From the NCBI GenBank assembly GCA_009746045.1, contig RPFO01000253.1, positions 1,458,888-1,493,887 on the forward strand: 35,000 nt of DNA, given 5' to 3'. Shown here in pieces: positions 1 to 9,015 of the stretch. The number at the start of each line of letters is the position of its first letter. Position 1 is the first letter of the stretch. Both the position numbers and the translations under genes were made by a program. This stretch comes from Mesostigma viride (lineage: Eukaryota; Streptophyta; Mesostigmatophyceae; Mesostigmatales; Mesostigmataceae). The notes beneath the pieces are model-generated. The model ran no database searches and was not told where the DNA came from. It saw nothing but the letters and a program-made list of their open reading frames with translations.

Positions 1-819
1 GTAACTTGCGATCGGTTGGTCGATCCGCCCGACGTCCCAGGCTGTCAACGGGGAGTACGCGCGCGTGATATGAATGCTATAGGGCATCCGCTGTATCCTG
101 TTCAGGTCTCTCGTAGTAGCGAACCCGATTTGCTCGTAGCTCATCAGTTTGCCGAAGTAGGTATGACTCATGCTTCCAAAATGGATGTCATCAATGTATG
201 GACCGTCTACCGTTTGACTCATAACGACGGGGTCGAGCGCGCCGAGGACCTGGACGCTGTAGACGCTCTTCCCGTTGCTTGTGCCACCAGTGACAGTGTA
301 TGGGAGCCGAATACGGATGTCTTGGTTGTTTGAGACTGTGAACGTGGTTCCTGGCGCGGACAGTGTTCCGTCTTCATACTCTAATACGAACGTCGCTGTC
401 GGATCAGGAAGGGCCGTATACCCGACGCCGTGTTGATCGAATAGCCAGTCAATCTGATCGCGTGTAAGAATACGATCCGCGACGATCTGGGACATGCGCG
501 AATACTGGTCCAGCAGCCACAGGGATGAAATCCGGATCCAACTAGCGGTTATTCCGCCGTCGACCTCGAGCATGCCACTCGACTCGCCGTTGTTGGTCAC
601 TGACCAGTCGGAATGATTATCGCCGAGTCGGAGTCTTGTCGGCGCCCCAGGGTACATGTATCGTACCCCGTTGATCGTGATGTGCCTGTCGAACGGGTGA
701 ACCGCGAGTTGGAGAGCTTGCACGTCGCTCTCGACGTCCGCGATTCGTTCATCTACCCCGTCTTCCACCAATCCAGTCGCGATGTTGAAGCCGGACGCGT
801 TCGAACTCACAACGACCAT
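1..819 (-). CDS. Putative virion protein, left-edge partial gene
   Basis: Reading the minus strand from an ATG at 819-817, the frame stays open for 273 codons and runs off the window's left edge, so the C-terminus is missing. Residues about 20-40 form a short heptad-like segment (VEDGVDERIADVESDVQALQ). The rest is rich in G, T, N, S and aromatic residues with alternating hydrophobics, as in beta-rich capsid, spike or fibre proteins. There is no obvious signal peptide or membrane span. It is divergent from the coiled-coil gene at 859, with only 39 bp between the start codons, so the two probably share a bidirectional AT-rich promoter. I do not recognise the family. The virion role is inferred from composition and from the packaging ATPase close by. 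The plus-strand ORFs over this stretch have poor composition and look like shadows. Confidence 0.65.
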   Translation of the reverse strand, partial: MVVVSSNASGFNIATGLVEDGVDERIADVESDVQALQLAVHPFDRHITINGVRYMYPGAPTRLRLGDNHSDWSVTNNGESSGMLEVDGGITASWIRISSLWLLDQYSRMSQIVADRILTRDQIDWLFDQHGVGYTALPDPTATFVLEYEDGTLSAPGTTFTVSNNQDIRIRLPYTVTGGTSNGKSVYSVQVLGALDPVVMSQTVDGPYIDDIHFGSMSHTYFGKLMSYEQIGFATTRDLNRIQRMPYSIHITRAYSPLTAWDVGRIDQPIASY

Positions 820-858
820 CTCTTATGAATAATATCTCACATTAAAACTATAGCACCC

Positions 859-1398
859 ATGGACCAGGTTCCCGAAGCTCCGGATTCGCCCAAGACCTCC
901 GTCGACGTCGAGGAAGATCCCGCGCCATCGCAGGATACTCCCAATACAGTGTATATCCCGCCGCATCCAAAGGGTCCGAAAGGAAAGCGACTCACGGAAG
1001 AACAGCGTGCGGCATTGCGCGAGAAGATGCGGCCGTACATGCAGAAACGAAACGAAGAGCGGGCGAAGAAGCGGCAGGAGGAGCGAGAAGCAGAGATTAC
1101 GAAACGGAAAGTATTGGAGAAGGAACTCGAGATTCAGCGACAGCGTTTGGTCGAACTCGAACTCGAGGAGAAGAAGAACAAATACCGAATCGAACGCCTT
1201 CTTGCCGCAGAGGAAGTCGCGGCAACTCCCTCGGAAACGCCTCGCCCACGTCGCGGGAGAAAGCCGAAGGCCGAGGTCGAGGAAGAGGAGCGTCAACGGG
1301 CCGCGAATCCACTGCCGGACGTGCGGACAACTACGCCATATGAGCAGAAGATGCTGGCAATCCGCGCGCAATTACTAGCCAGCTTAAACGATGATTAA
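859..1398 (+). CDS. Charged coiled-coil protein with AT-hook-like motif
   Basis: This 179-residue protein is not a family I recognise. Residues 1-45 are acidic and proline-rich. Residues about 48-115 are a long uninterrupted helix of E, K, R, Q and L with clear coiled-coil character. Residues about 124-140 contain PRPRRGRKPK, which resembles an AT-hook minor-groove DNA-binding motif. A short hydrophobic helix ends the protein. The start is the first ATG after an AT-rich leader (ATTAAAACTATAG), and the stop lies 21 bp before the ATPase start, so co-expression with the ATPase is likely. A DNA-binding core or scaffold function is inference only. The overlapping minus-strand ORF of similar length lacks protein-like composition. 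Confidence 0.7.
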   Translation: MDQVPEAPDSPKTSVDVEEDPAPSQDTPNTVYIPPHPKGPKGKRLTEEQRAALREKMRPYMQKRNEERAKKRQEEREAEITKRKVLEKELEIQRQRLVELELEEKKNKYRIERLLAAEEVAATPSETPRPRRGRKPKAEVEEEERQRAANPLPDVRTTTPYEQKMLAIRAQLLASLNDD

Positions 1399-1419
1399 AA
1401 TCTATCCTATTGTAATAAA

Positions 1420-2304
1420 ATGACAGTCATTCAGAGCATCCATATAGAGACCCCACTTGCGAATAAGGATTTGAAGGTCAGATATGCAAAAGCTCGCCAG
1501 GTCCCAGCCAATGCGCCACGGTTGCATTTTATCGCCTCGTTCGTGGGTATGCGCGGGACAGGGAAGACAACTTCAGCTATTAACATGCTGAAGGCGTATT
1601 TTGATGCTCATTCATTCGACAAACTGTACTTGATTTCGGGTTCCGCCACGACAGAGCCCAAGTATAAGCTCCTGCCAACACCCGCCATGTCCATGGAAAC
1701 TTACACAGACAGCGACTTCAATGTGATGGTGGCAGATATCAAGAAGGACCTGACAGGGTACGAAGAATACCAACGAGACATGGCTGTATGGGAGAAATTC
1801 AAGAAGGACTTCTTGGATGGCGACAAAAGCGAGGACGATATGGATCTTAATATGTACCTAACCCTCGACAGGCTACAATTTAAAGAGCCCGAGACGCGAT
1901 TCCGGTACGGTCCTCCCTCGTCCGTCATTTTGATAGATGACATGGCTGGGTCAAAACTATACCGTTCGGATTCGAAAGGGCCTGTCTCGAGCTTCGCGTT
2001 CAAACATCGCCATCTATTAACTAGTATGGTCTTTGTTAACCAGAGCTTTACATCGGCCGGGGTCCCCCGGTCAGTGCGCGCGAACGTCTCTTTTCTCGTT
2101 CTCTTCAGGACGAAGGACCGGCGAGCCTCGCGACAGATCGCGGAAGAAAGCGCGGGCCATACGAGCCCCGAGGACTTTCTCGAGCTGTGGGAATTCGCGA
2201 CAAAAGATTCGCCTCATGATTTCCTTGCCGTCGATAACGACGAACCGAGCGACGAGAGACGTTATCGAAAGAATTTCGACACCTACCTGGTCCTGAAAAA
2301 ATAA
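1420..2304 (+). CDS. A32/FtsK-HerA-like DNA packaging ATPase
   Basis: This 294-residue P-loop ATPase should drive genome packaging into virus capsids. Walker A is GMRGTGKT at residues 43-50, with K49 the nucleotide-binding lysine. Walker B is VILIDDM at about 169-175, with acidic D173-D174. A polar sensor-like strand (MVFVNQSF) follows at about 203-210, and an arginine-bearing PRSVRANV at 216-223 could supply a finger. Length and motif order fit the short packaging ATPases of PLVs, virophages and nucleocytoplasmic large DNA viruses. The gene lies 21 bp after the coiled-coil gene and 24 bp before the AT-hook gene. The start at 1420 follows a TTGTAATAAA leader directly. The gene is intact. Assignment to the A32-like family rests on motifs and length, without a profile search. 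Confidence 0.85.
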   Translation: MTVIQSIHIETPLANKDLKVRYAKARQVPANAPRLHFIASFVGMRGTGKTTSAINMLKAYFDAHSFDKLYLISGSATTEPKYKLLPTPAMSMETYTDSDFNVMVADIKKDLTGYEEYQRDMAVWEKFKKDFLDGDKSEDDMDLNMYLTLDRLQFKEPETRFRYGPPSSVILIDDMAGSKLYRSDSKGPVSSFAFKHRHLLTSMVFVNQSFTSAGVPRSVRANVSFLVLFRTKDRRASRQIAEESAGHTSPEDFLELWEFATKDSPHDFLAVDNDEPSDERRYRKNFDTYLVLKK

Positions 2305-2328
2305 TCTGATTGTATTGTATACACGCGA

Positions 2329-2826
2329 ATGGATCTGAAGCAGGCTTACCCAAACGCTTTCCATGAGTCTCAACCGGCTCCCCCGCCCATCCGAATCGAG
2401 GAGAAAGCACCGCCTAAAAGTTCGTATCAGCACAGGCTTGACAGGCGAGAGCTTGTCCTCAACGTGTCTACACTCGTTCGGTATCTGACCGGGGCCAGGA
2501 TATCCGCGAAGACTCACGAGAGGTTGGCGGCGTTCGTGCGAGGGTGCGGGTATGACGGCGAGCTCCCGCCGACACACACCGGCATCGGGCACGAATGTCG
2601 ACAGAAATTAATGACTATCATCGCGACAAAACGGAAGCCTCGTAATCCTCCTCCTCCGCCCCGCTCTCCCCGTCCTCCGAAAATTAAAAAGGAAAAAGTT
2701 CCTCACACCCCTAAGAAACGCGGGAGACCGGCTGGGTCGAAAGACACGAAGCCGCGGACTCATAATATTGACCCCACGACAGGACGACCGCGGCCATGGG
2801 GAAGGCCGAAGAAGTCGAAACTGTAA
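2329..2826 (+). CDS. Small basic AT-hook protein
   Basis: This 165-residue protein has a proline-rich N-terminus, a helical middle (about 40-100) with a few cysteines and histidines, and a very basic C-terminal third. The tail carries KKRGRPAGSKD at 129-139, a good match to the AT-hook core GRP flanked by basic residues, and a second GRPRPWGRPKK at about 152-162. It may bind AT-rich DNA, perhaps as a condensing or packaging factor, since it lies 24 bp downstream of the packaging ATPase on the same strand. No enzymatic motif is visible. The helical middle was not assigned to a family. The 24-bp spacer includes TTGTATTGTATAC, similar to the AT-rich spacer before the ATPase. Confidence 0.65.
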   Translation: MDLKQAYPNAFHESQPAPPPIRIEEKAPPKSSYQHRLDRRELVLNVSTLVRYLTGARISAKTHERLAAFVRGCGYDGELPPTHTGIGHECRQKLMTIIATKRKPRNPPPPPRSPRPPKIKKEKVPHTPKKRGRPAGSKDTKPRTHNIDPTTGRPRPWGRPKKSKL

Positions 2827-3075
2827 TAATCGTTTATATGTGGAAATTTCCGTGGAAGTCCGCTCTAGCGGCCGCGGAAGCTATCGAAGTTAACTTAACC
2901 AGGGTCGTGTCCCACCGACCGAAGGTCGGTTCCTCTGAAGCGAAGACACGGGTTCGAATCCCGGTGGAAGCAACTTAAATCTACTTTTTGCAATAAAAAC
3001 GATGAATTATCATTTTTTGCATTAAACTCTCGTTCACATCCAAATTAATTTCTTTGCATAGGATATACGAGTCTC
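2827..3075. promoter_or_regulatory. AT-rich intergenic region before the recombinase
   Basis: This is the only long spacer among the intact viral genes. Apart from the tRNA-like segment, it holds an AT-rich stretch (about 2975-3060) with TTGCAATAAAAA and two TTTTTTGCAT/TTTGCATA-type motifs just before the recombinase ATG. It probably contains that gene's promoter and the 3' signal of the AT-hook gene. No hairpin terminator was found. Confidence 0.35.
2880..2972 (+). tRNA. tRNA-like segment, possible tRNA pseudogene or att core
   Basis: GGTTCGAATCC at 2951-2961 is a textbook B box and T-loop, and four of five T-stem pairs form around it. About 60 bases upstream a perfect hairpin (ACCGA, 7-nt loop CCGAAGG, TCGGT) could be an anticodon arm, reading GAA if folded normally. 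However, position 33 would be C instead of U, and the spacer to the T arm is about 17 nt. I cannot fit a canonical D arm or a good acceptor stem to the 3' strand TGGAAGC. It is therefore a tRNA-like element, a pseudo-tRNA, or a tRNA 3' fragment. It sits about 100 bp before the tyrosine recombinase gene. Confidence 0.3.
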
Positions 3076-3869
3076 ATGGTCTCAAGGACAGCGGACGAAC
3101 TCCGCATGCGACGAGAAGCGCAGGCTAGATACCGTCAGAAACACCCGGACCGGGCAGCTCTCCAGGTCATGCGCGCGATGGCCAAGAAAGATGCGTGGAT
3201 GCCCACCGAGAAATGGCTCGAAAAGCACGGGACAAACTGCGATGAAGTGAAACTGATCCGGCAGAACGCGGACCTGCCCGAGCGGGATTGTAAGTCCGCG
3301 GACACTCGCCCGGTCTCGCGAGCACCCACGAGCAAGCTGTGGACACTCGCCGAAGTCATGGAGACCGCCCAGCAAGTCAGGCCGGAGAACCAGCCCGTGG
3401 CTACCGTGCAAGGAGACAGGGTCGTGAAGACGGCTAAGGGGGCGACAGTGGCGACGATTAAGCAGTACGTCGGACGCGTTGGACAGATCCTTGACGCTCT
3501 TGGATGCAGCCGGACAGAGCCCGTTACGTGTCTCCTGGACGTCGATAAAGTCATCGCGACCATTCAGAACATGAAGAAGGGAGACGCGACAGGAGCGAGA
3601 ACGGCCCGTGCGAATCTCGCGGCGGCCATTAACGGCATCAACAAGATCTTCCCATCGTCTCGCCAACTCCCGGCAACTGTCGTCGAGGCCTATAAAAACC
3701 AACAGGCAGTTGAACAGGAAGGGCGAATGGCCATCGACGCTTACGTCAGCGAGAATGTGCCGCCAGCTTACGATTTCAAGACGCTCCAATCGATCCACAA
3801 GTCCATCGCAGACCCAAACAGTGACGAGAAATTGATGGGGCACCTTTACCTCAGCGGGAAGAATCTTCC
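3076..3869 (+). pseudogene. Tyrosine recombinase, 5' part, split by LTR element
   Basis: This is the first 264 codons and two bases of a gene interrupted by the LTR retrotransposon at 3870. The frame reads on into the LTR and stops at 3912. The N-terminal 90 residues are basic (RMRREAQARYRQKHPDR region). Residues about 125-265 are helical and fit the core-binding domain of a tyrosine recombinase. The catalytic half continues in phase at 14324. Omitting the element and one copy of the CTTCC duplication, the two parts make a frame of about 421 residues, so the ancestral gene was intact when the element landed. The enzyme would catalyse site-specific integration and excision. As it stands the copy cannot make a full protein unless the LTR element is removed exactly. 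Confidence 0.75.
3865..3869. repeat. Target-site duplication CTTCC, left copy
   Basis: CTTCC directly precedes the 5' LTR and recurs directly after the 3' LTR at 14324-14328. Five-base duplications are normal for LTR-retrotransposon integrases, and this pair fixes both element ends. Confidence 0.93.
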
Positions 3870-4494
3870 TGTTACGGCGCGTAACAAACTGTGTTACTAC
3901 GGCCGTAAATAGAGGCCTTACGTTCTTGGTAGCCTCAGCTACTCCGAAACAATCCGTGGTTACGACTGTTATCGTTCCTACGTTTACGTGCGGTTAGGAC
4001 CCTTTTGACTGGTTGTTACCTGGTCGAATGACGTATCAATTGCTCAGTATTGTGGGCCGGTGCAGTCGCGCCGCGCTGCGTACTTTAGGGCCTGGACTCT
4101 TGGCGCTCTGTGTGGTCTGGACCAGCGCCGCCCCACGTGGCATTAGAGTGCGTAGATCTAACCTACCTGTGATCGTACGGGCGAGGGCCATGTTTGGCCC
4201 GAGCACGCACGAGTCTGTCGGCCAATTTAGGTGTTGCAATTTCCTTGTGTTGACAGTTCGACCTTTGATATGGCTTGTTATAGCTAGTCGAACCATGGAT
4301 GTACGTTATTGCCAGTAATGTCTAAGTAAATGTGTCAATTGCTTAGTATGGAAACAATTATCGGAAAGCATTAGAGTCGGGAGTTCAACGATCTTTCAAA
4401 ATGCAGAACAGGGTTCCTTCTTCTACCGGGTTAGTTAGTCTAGGACAGGTCAGATCCTGGGGTCGAGGTAGAGTAGAAGAACCGGGTCGTAACA
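3870..4494 (+). repeat. 5' LTR (625 bp)
   Basis: It begins TGTTACGG and ends GTCGTAACA, giving 7-bp terminal inverted repeats TGTTACG/CGTAACA. By eye it matches the 3' LTR at 13699-14323 throughout. Its first 17 bases are a small palindrome (TGTTACG, GCG, CGTAACA). A 101-codon open frame inside each LTR is identical in both copies and has no support as a gene. Confidence 0.95.
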
Positions 4495-4495
4495 A

Positions 4496-4509
4496 TGGTA
4501 TCGGAGGAG
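4496..4509 (+). other. Primer binding site, initiator-Met tRNA type
   Basis: TGGTATCGGAGGAG starts two bases after the LTR end. It matches the common plant LTR-element primer site TGGTATCAGAGC (complement of the initiator methionine tRNA 3' end) at 10 of the first 11 bases, so minus-strand DNA synthesis is probably primed here. Confidence 0.8.
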
Positions 4510-6189
4510 TTAGTTTAGGGAACCCCGACAAAGCTCTCCATAACAATCTATACACGGCGTTGGCACCCCGCGACCTAGACGGCGCTGCCTGCAATGATGA
4601 CGACAGTTTAACAGGTACTGGTCGAGTCGCCTGTTAGACGCCTAGATACCGTGCTGCCTGCAGTCCAGGACACCTTCTAGACGAAGTTAGACTTGATCGC
4701 CGCGGGCTGTGTGCATAGATAGATATATTACCTATTCTGTCCTTAGATCCTACGCATTTTGCATAATAATGGTTGCTGTTTCAGTTCCGGCACCAGTAGG
4801 GTTGCTGGTCCGGTGTTGGCCTACTTATCATCGGTTTGCTGGGTGCTGTCTTGGCACATGTAGTGGGACGATTAGCGTCCTTGTTTTCTACACCTTTTGT
4901 ACCTGGCTGCGATTCTTTATCCTATTAATGTATGAATGCTAACTGGAATGTATCTTCATTAAATTCTACTGTCTATCATACACGACCCCAAGTTGAGATC
5001 CCTCGTGGGGTTCGTCAGTCATCGTCTACCCCTACCGTATGAAGCTCAATGACTATTTACATTAATGTTGTCAGCCTTGCTTGATAGCTCTGTCTTATGT
5101 TCCCGGCTTGTGGAACACACTTTTCTCACTCTGGTACAGATAAAGGATTACATTCCTATCTTTAGTCACCTCTTATTCATACATTCCCGTACGCCCCGCG
5201 TTTGGGTTTGTGCCTATATGCTCGTCAGCTCTTGGCAAGCATCTTAGATGCTTTGTGGGGGGGGAGGAAAGGAAATTAAAGTTTTCCCCTACACTCAATG
5301 AAATCTCGACGCCTCCTCCACCTCATGTGCCTCCTATGCGTTCATTAGGAGTAAAGTCGGCCAGCACGCAGTGCTAGTACTTGTATACCTTGCATAGGAA
5401 TAGATTCGGCTAGTCGCCGATGCTAGTACGTTGTTCATCGCCTTCCACTCTCTTTTACGCTTGGATGTATATGCCTATGTTTAGACCCCTGTGGTTTGTA
5501 TTGTACCCCACAGCAGGAGTTCCTTGGCTACGGCGTTGGTCATCGACGACCATGTGGGCGCCATCTTTCAACGACTCCCATATCAGTGGTGCGTCCTGCG
5601 TTATATACCATGGTTTTTATTTTCTGACGCTTTTGTTAGTTGCTTCTTCCTTTCTTTGATCGCGTCTGTCATGGTCCTTTTCTAGGGGAACCTCTTGCAG
5701 TTCCTAGATTTGCCTCCCTAGGTAGTATAAACCTGGTGCTACTATTATTATTATTATCATCATCATTATTACTATTACTAGAGACGGATTCCCTACCTAC
5801 TTGTAGTTGTGGTTGGGTTGTGATACGTCCTCCTGCCCATCCCCCGACTACCCTCGCCCTGCCTAGTAAGGTAGCGTCTACCCTTGCAATGCCTCCCCAC
5901 TCTACCACCCGTGGCATGTTTCCCCAACCAGTATCCTACGTCTACTACTCGTATCCCAGATAGCGTCCTTGTATTGACTTTGGTTCTTTTACCCTTAATT
6001 CCTACTACCTTGTTTAAGGAAAAGTAAAATAGCACCTTCTCTTACAAACGGTCTCTCAATCTTCCCCTGGTCGCGTTTTACCCGCTATCAACCATTGTGC
6101 TAGTGCTAGTGGTAGTGACCCTACTAGTACACATCTTCCTTCTACCCATGTTTCTGCTACCCCTGTTGGTAATAGGCCGTAAGCGTGAG
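4510..6189 (+). other. 5' untranslated/degenerate interior of LTR element
   Basis: This stretch has only short open frames with no recognisable domain. It contains a G-tract polypurine stretch at 5257-5272, resembling the element's 3' polypurine tract, and a short TTATTA/TCATCA microsatellite at about 5740-5780. It probably holds the packaging and leader sequences of the retrotransposon RNA. No gene is supported. Confidence 0.5.
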
Positions 6190-7085
6190 TCCATGGATAT
6201 CGTGTACCACCTTACCCCACAGGCAGTGATGCCTAGGCTTCCTACCCAGTCTCCCTTTACCCCTGCGTACCACTTAGGTAATCGTACGCCTATGGATGCA
6301 CCCCTACGCCTATTGGTGCACCACTACCTATGAAGTACGTCAGCATGCTAGGTTAGCTAGTGCTGCACACGGGCAGCTCCCTCCTACGTCTACTAACCCT
6401 GCCCCAGCTTCTGTTGCTGCTCCTACCCTGTTGGGTGTGGCACCTACTAGTAAATGGTCGTACGCATGCTCCTATATAGGTCCTTCTGGTAGACCTACTG
6501 CCGTCCCCATGCGTCCTCCTGACCTTTTGCGCAGCCTACCATTGCCTATGAAACCTGATCGGTCTTCCCCTACCACTGCCTTCAATGTACAAGGTAACCC
6601 TACTGATACCCCTAAGGTTAGGGCTGCCCAGCAACGGGCCAGTGAGCCAATACGTCCTCCCCCTGTCACTATACTTCTACCCTTCCTGCAGCCCCTACCT
6701 CTGGTGCTGTACCCCCAAGACGTTCTTTCCTAGCTCCTTTTGGCCCTTCTGGTCACCCTTTTGCCCTACCCTTGCGCCCACCTTAACTTGGGATTATCCT
6801 ATCGCTGCCTATGAAAATTTTCAGGTTTTTCAGATGCCCTCTCGCGTAGCAAATTTAGAAGTTAATCAAGATTTTAGCACTATGCTATTGGATGATAGAA
6901 CTATGTTCATTTGGCATATTCTTCGCTTAGGGAAGGTTATCAATGTGTCTACCATTTATTATGGATATCAGCCTGAGGGCTTGGTTCAGGCTAAGCCCCT
7001 ACCTACAACCTACCCTATCTATGCCCAACCTTGGTTTCTTCCACGCTTTGTGTCAGTAGCAGAAAGTGGCCCTATGGCTATATAG
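6190..7085 (+). pseudogene. Gag-like gene, degenerate upstream copy
   Basis: Pieces in two frames (within 6296-6733 and 6585-7085) resemble the intact gag-like ORF at 7649-8563 in the same order. They share a VYHL/VHHLPPQ-like start, LPPT(S/Y)T, GPSGRP, a (T/S)(W/Y)YP.(A/N)AYE segment, PSRVA(N/D)LE(V/I)N.DFSTM, Y(G)(Y/H).PE..(V/A)...KPL.(K)TYP and (F)LP(R/P)FVS....GPI. At least one frameshift separates the pieces, so no full protein can be made. The offset to the intact copy is about 1.6 kb, suggesting an internal tandem duplication or recombination between related elements, followed by decay. Confidence 0.55.
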
Positions 7086-7648
7086 CTACGATCCCTCGCA
7101 CCTTCCCGAGCTTAACCATCCCTACCTGTATTCGTTATATACTCAAGCCAGATTATAAGGCTACCCCTTAGTTTGTGCGTACTCACCTTCATTGTCTGGC
7201 TGTTTTTACTCACTAGCCTTCATAACTTTACCCTTTCTCCTACCTCATAAGCAGTTGGATCTCGTTGTTGTAGATCTTGCTGCCCTTGATTTTTCCCCCA
7301 CCATCCTGTTTGACAACTCTTATGTCACGTGATTCTCCTCATGTGGTTTTTCCTCCCCACTCTTATACAAGGATTTTCCTTGTTGATGTGAGAGGGGAGG
7401 GGGCACAATAGATAGTTACCTGAATGCAAACCCCTATAACATTAGAACCCCTATAACATTTGGTTCCTTGTCCATTACGGTTACAAAGAAAGAGTAAATT
7501 ATTATTTCCTACTCAGTGGAGTGGTTGCATGTAACTTTTCTGCTTTATGATTTCTTACCCATTTTGGTGGTTGAGTGTTTTCTTTTGTGACTACCTTTGT
7601 TGTTTTCTTTTACTTACTTTTTAAGGCATCTTCCTACTTTCATGTACC
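7086..7648 (+). other. Spacer between the gag-like copies
   Basis: No gene is seen here. The stretch is T-rich on the plus strand and includes a purine tract at 7390-7403 (GAGAGGGGAGGGGG), the second of three internal tracts like the 3' polypurine tract. A tandem CCCCTATAACATT motif lies near 7431-7460. Confidence 0.4.
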
Positions 7649-8563
7649 TTGTTCATAACTTTACCTTATTTTTCCATAATGGCTTCTAATCATTCTCTGG
7701 GTGGTGGTATGTCACCTATTTCCCTACGTATGTCAGGTAATATGGTGGAGATGTCCACTAACACGGATTTACCTTCTACTAATAATGTTAATACTAGACG
7801 GGACTCATTGGATAATGTGCACCATCTTCCCCCTCAAGGTGATTCCCTACGTACTAGAATATTACCTACTGCTACCCCTTCCTTCTACTTGCGTCGTACC
7901 CCTTCTGGAGCTCCTCTAACTTATGAGGTGCGGGTACGTGTTACTAGGGCTCAAAGGGAAGCATCCCTTCCCCCTACCTATACCCCAGACCCAGTGGCTA
8001 CAGCAGCCCCTACTGATAATGCAGCTCCTACTATTGCAGTTCGTGTTGTCCCTACTGCTCCTTCTGTTATTACTACCTCATATGTGCCTCCTTATGGTTT
8101 GGGTCGCAGTCAGGCTCCTATGGGCCCTAGTGGTCGTCCCAGCGTTGTGCCCAACGGTCCCCCTGTCGCCTGGTCCTACCCTGATAACGCTTACGAGGCT
8201 GCACAAGCTCCATCGCGTGTGGCTGATTTAGAAATAAATAGTGATTTTAGTACCATGCCCTTACATGATAAGAATTATGACCACTACGCCTACTCGTCTG
8301 TTAGGGAAGAATATACTATTCCATACATGTATGGTCATGCTCCTGAGGCCGTGGCCCCTTCCAAACCTCTTGTTAAAACCTATCCCAGCCCCAGGTTCTT
8401 ACCTCCCTTTGTATCGGATGAGGATGGTGGGCCTATTGGTACATATGACCCTGCCCACCCCCCTAAGCCCCCCTCTCTACCTTTGTTTGCTAATATCCCT
8501 AAGTCGGATGTCTACTCCCCAACAATTCTTTACCTTTGTCATGCTACTAACTCAGAAATCTGA
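7649..8563 (+). CDS. Gag-like protein of the LTR element
   Basis: This open frame of 304 codons is the longest in the retrotransposon. The real start may be the ATG at 7679 (MASNHSLGGGMSP). Residues about 80-190 are rich in P, T, A and V. A conserved-looking block (PSRVADLEINSDFSTMPLHD) and a C-terminal PRFLPPFVSDEDGGPIGTYD segment recur in the degenerate copy at 6190-7085, which argues that the frame is a real coding sequence. There is no CCHC zinc knuckle and no major-homology-like motif that I can identify. Gag identity is inferred from position: after the primer site and leader, and directly before the retropepsin remnant. Confidence 0.55.
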   Translation: MFITLPYFSIMASNHSLGGGMSPISLRMSGNMVEMSTNTDLPSTNNVNTRRDSLDNVHHLPPQGDSLRTRILPTATPSFYLRRTPSGAPLTYEVRVRVTRAQREASLPPTYTPDPVATAAPTDNAAPTIAVRVVPTAPSVITTSYVPPYGLGRSQAPMGPSGRPSVVPNGPPVAWSYPDNAYEAAQAPSRVADLEINSDFSTMPLHDKNYDHYAYSSVREEYTIPYMYGHAPEAVAPSKPLVKTYPSPRFLPPFVSDEDGGPIGTYDPAHPPKPPSLPLFANIPKSDVYSPTILYLCHATNSEI

Positions 8564-8882
8564 GTCCTGGCAAAACCATAATAGGTGGCGCCTACCTGAT
8601 TCAGTGCTAGTTCCACACTACCTTACTACCTGTATCACGTCTGAACTAGCTACTATTATGAGGAAGAATCCTCCTACGTTGAAGAACTAGGTATATGTGA
8701 TACTGGTTCGTCTTCTATTGCTGACACCCCGATCACTCTTGATGTCGGTGCACTTACCATTACACTGTCTACGAACACATAATTTGAAAACTTTTGCTTG
8801 CAAGTATTTATTACTACTGTGGATGCTGACAATACCTTACCACTATGTGTTAGACTCCTGATGTTTTTAAACGGTGGTCTAA

Positions 8883-9015
8883 GTTACTGTTCCTTCCACC
8901 GTTGTGGACCCTTTCCTACATTGTGATGACCTTCTTGATGTATTGTTGGTTCTTATGGATACTGGGGTAACTAGCTTCCTTGTGAGCAAGGCTAGTTTAG
9001 AGATTAGGTTTAACC
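8883..9015 (+). pseudogene. Retropepsin-like protease remnant, N-terminal part
   Basis: In the frame through 8955 the sequence reads LLDVLLVLMDTGVTSFLVSK, a match to the aspartic-protease active-site loop of LTR elements (hydrophobic, D-T-G, then S/T-F-V/L-S). The DTG aspartate codon is at 8958-8960. A 1.34-kb inverted-repeat element interrupts the domain at 9016, and a stop codon follows in this frame at its edge. Retropepsins process Gag-Pol polyproteins. Here the enzyme is broken. This is the only pol-derived domain seen in the element. Confidence 0.6.
9008..9015. repeat. Probable 8-bp target duplication, left copy
   Basis: GTTTAACC precedes the inverted-repeat element and GGTTAACC follows it at 10355-10362, matching at 7 of 8 positions. 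Eight-base duplications are typical of hAT-type transposition, but one mismatch leaves the exact boundary uncertain by a base or two. Confidence 0.55.

Noticed and set aside
2838-2972. A confident, named tRNA with intron
   Set aside because: The T arm is convincing, but no canonical D arm, U33 or paired acceptor stem could be built, so no amino-acid identity is assigned.
4013-4318. 101-codon ORF in each LTR
   Set aside because: The identical ORF in both LTRs reflects LTR identity only, and composition and overlap with an opposite-strand ORF do not support a gene.
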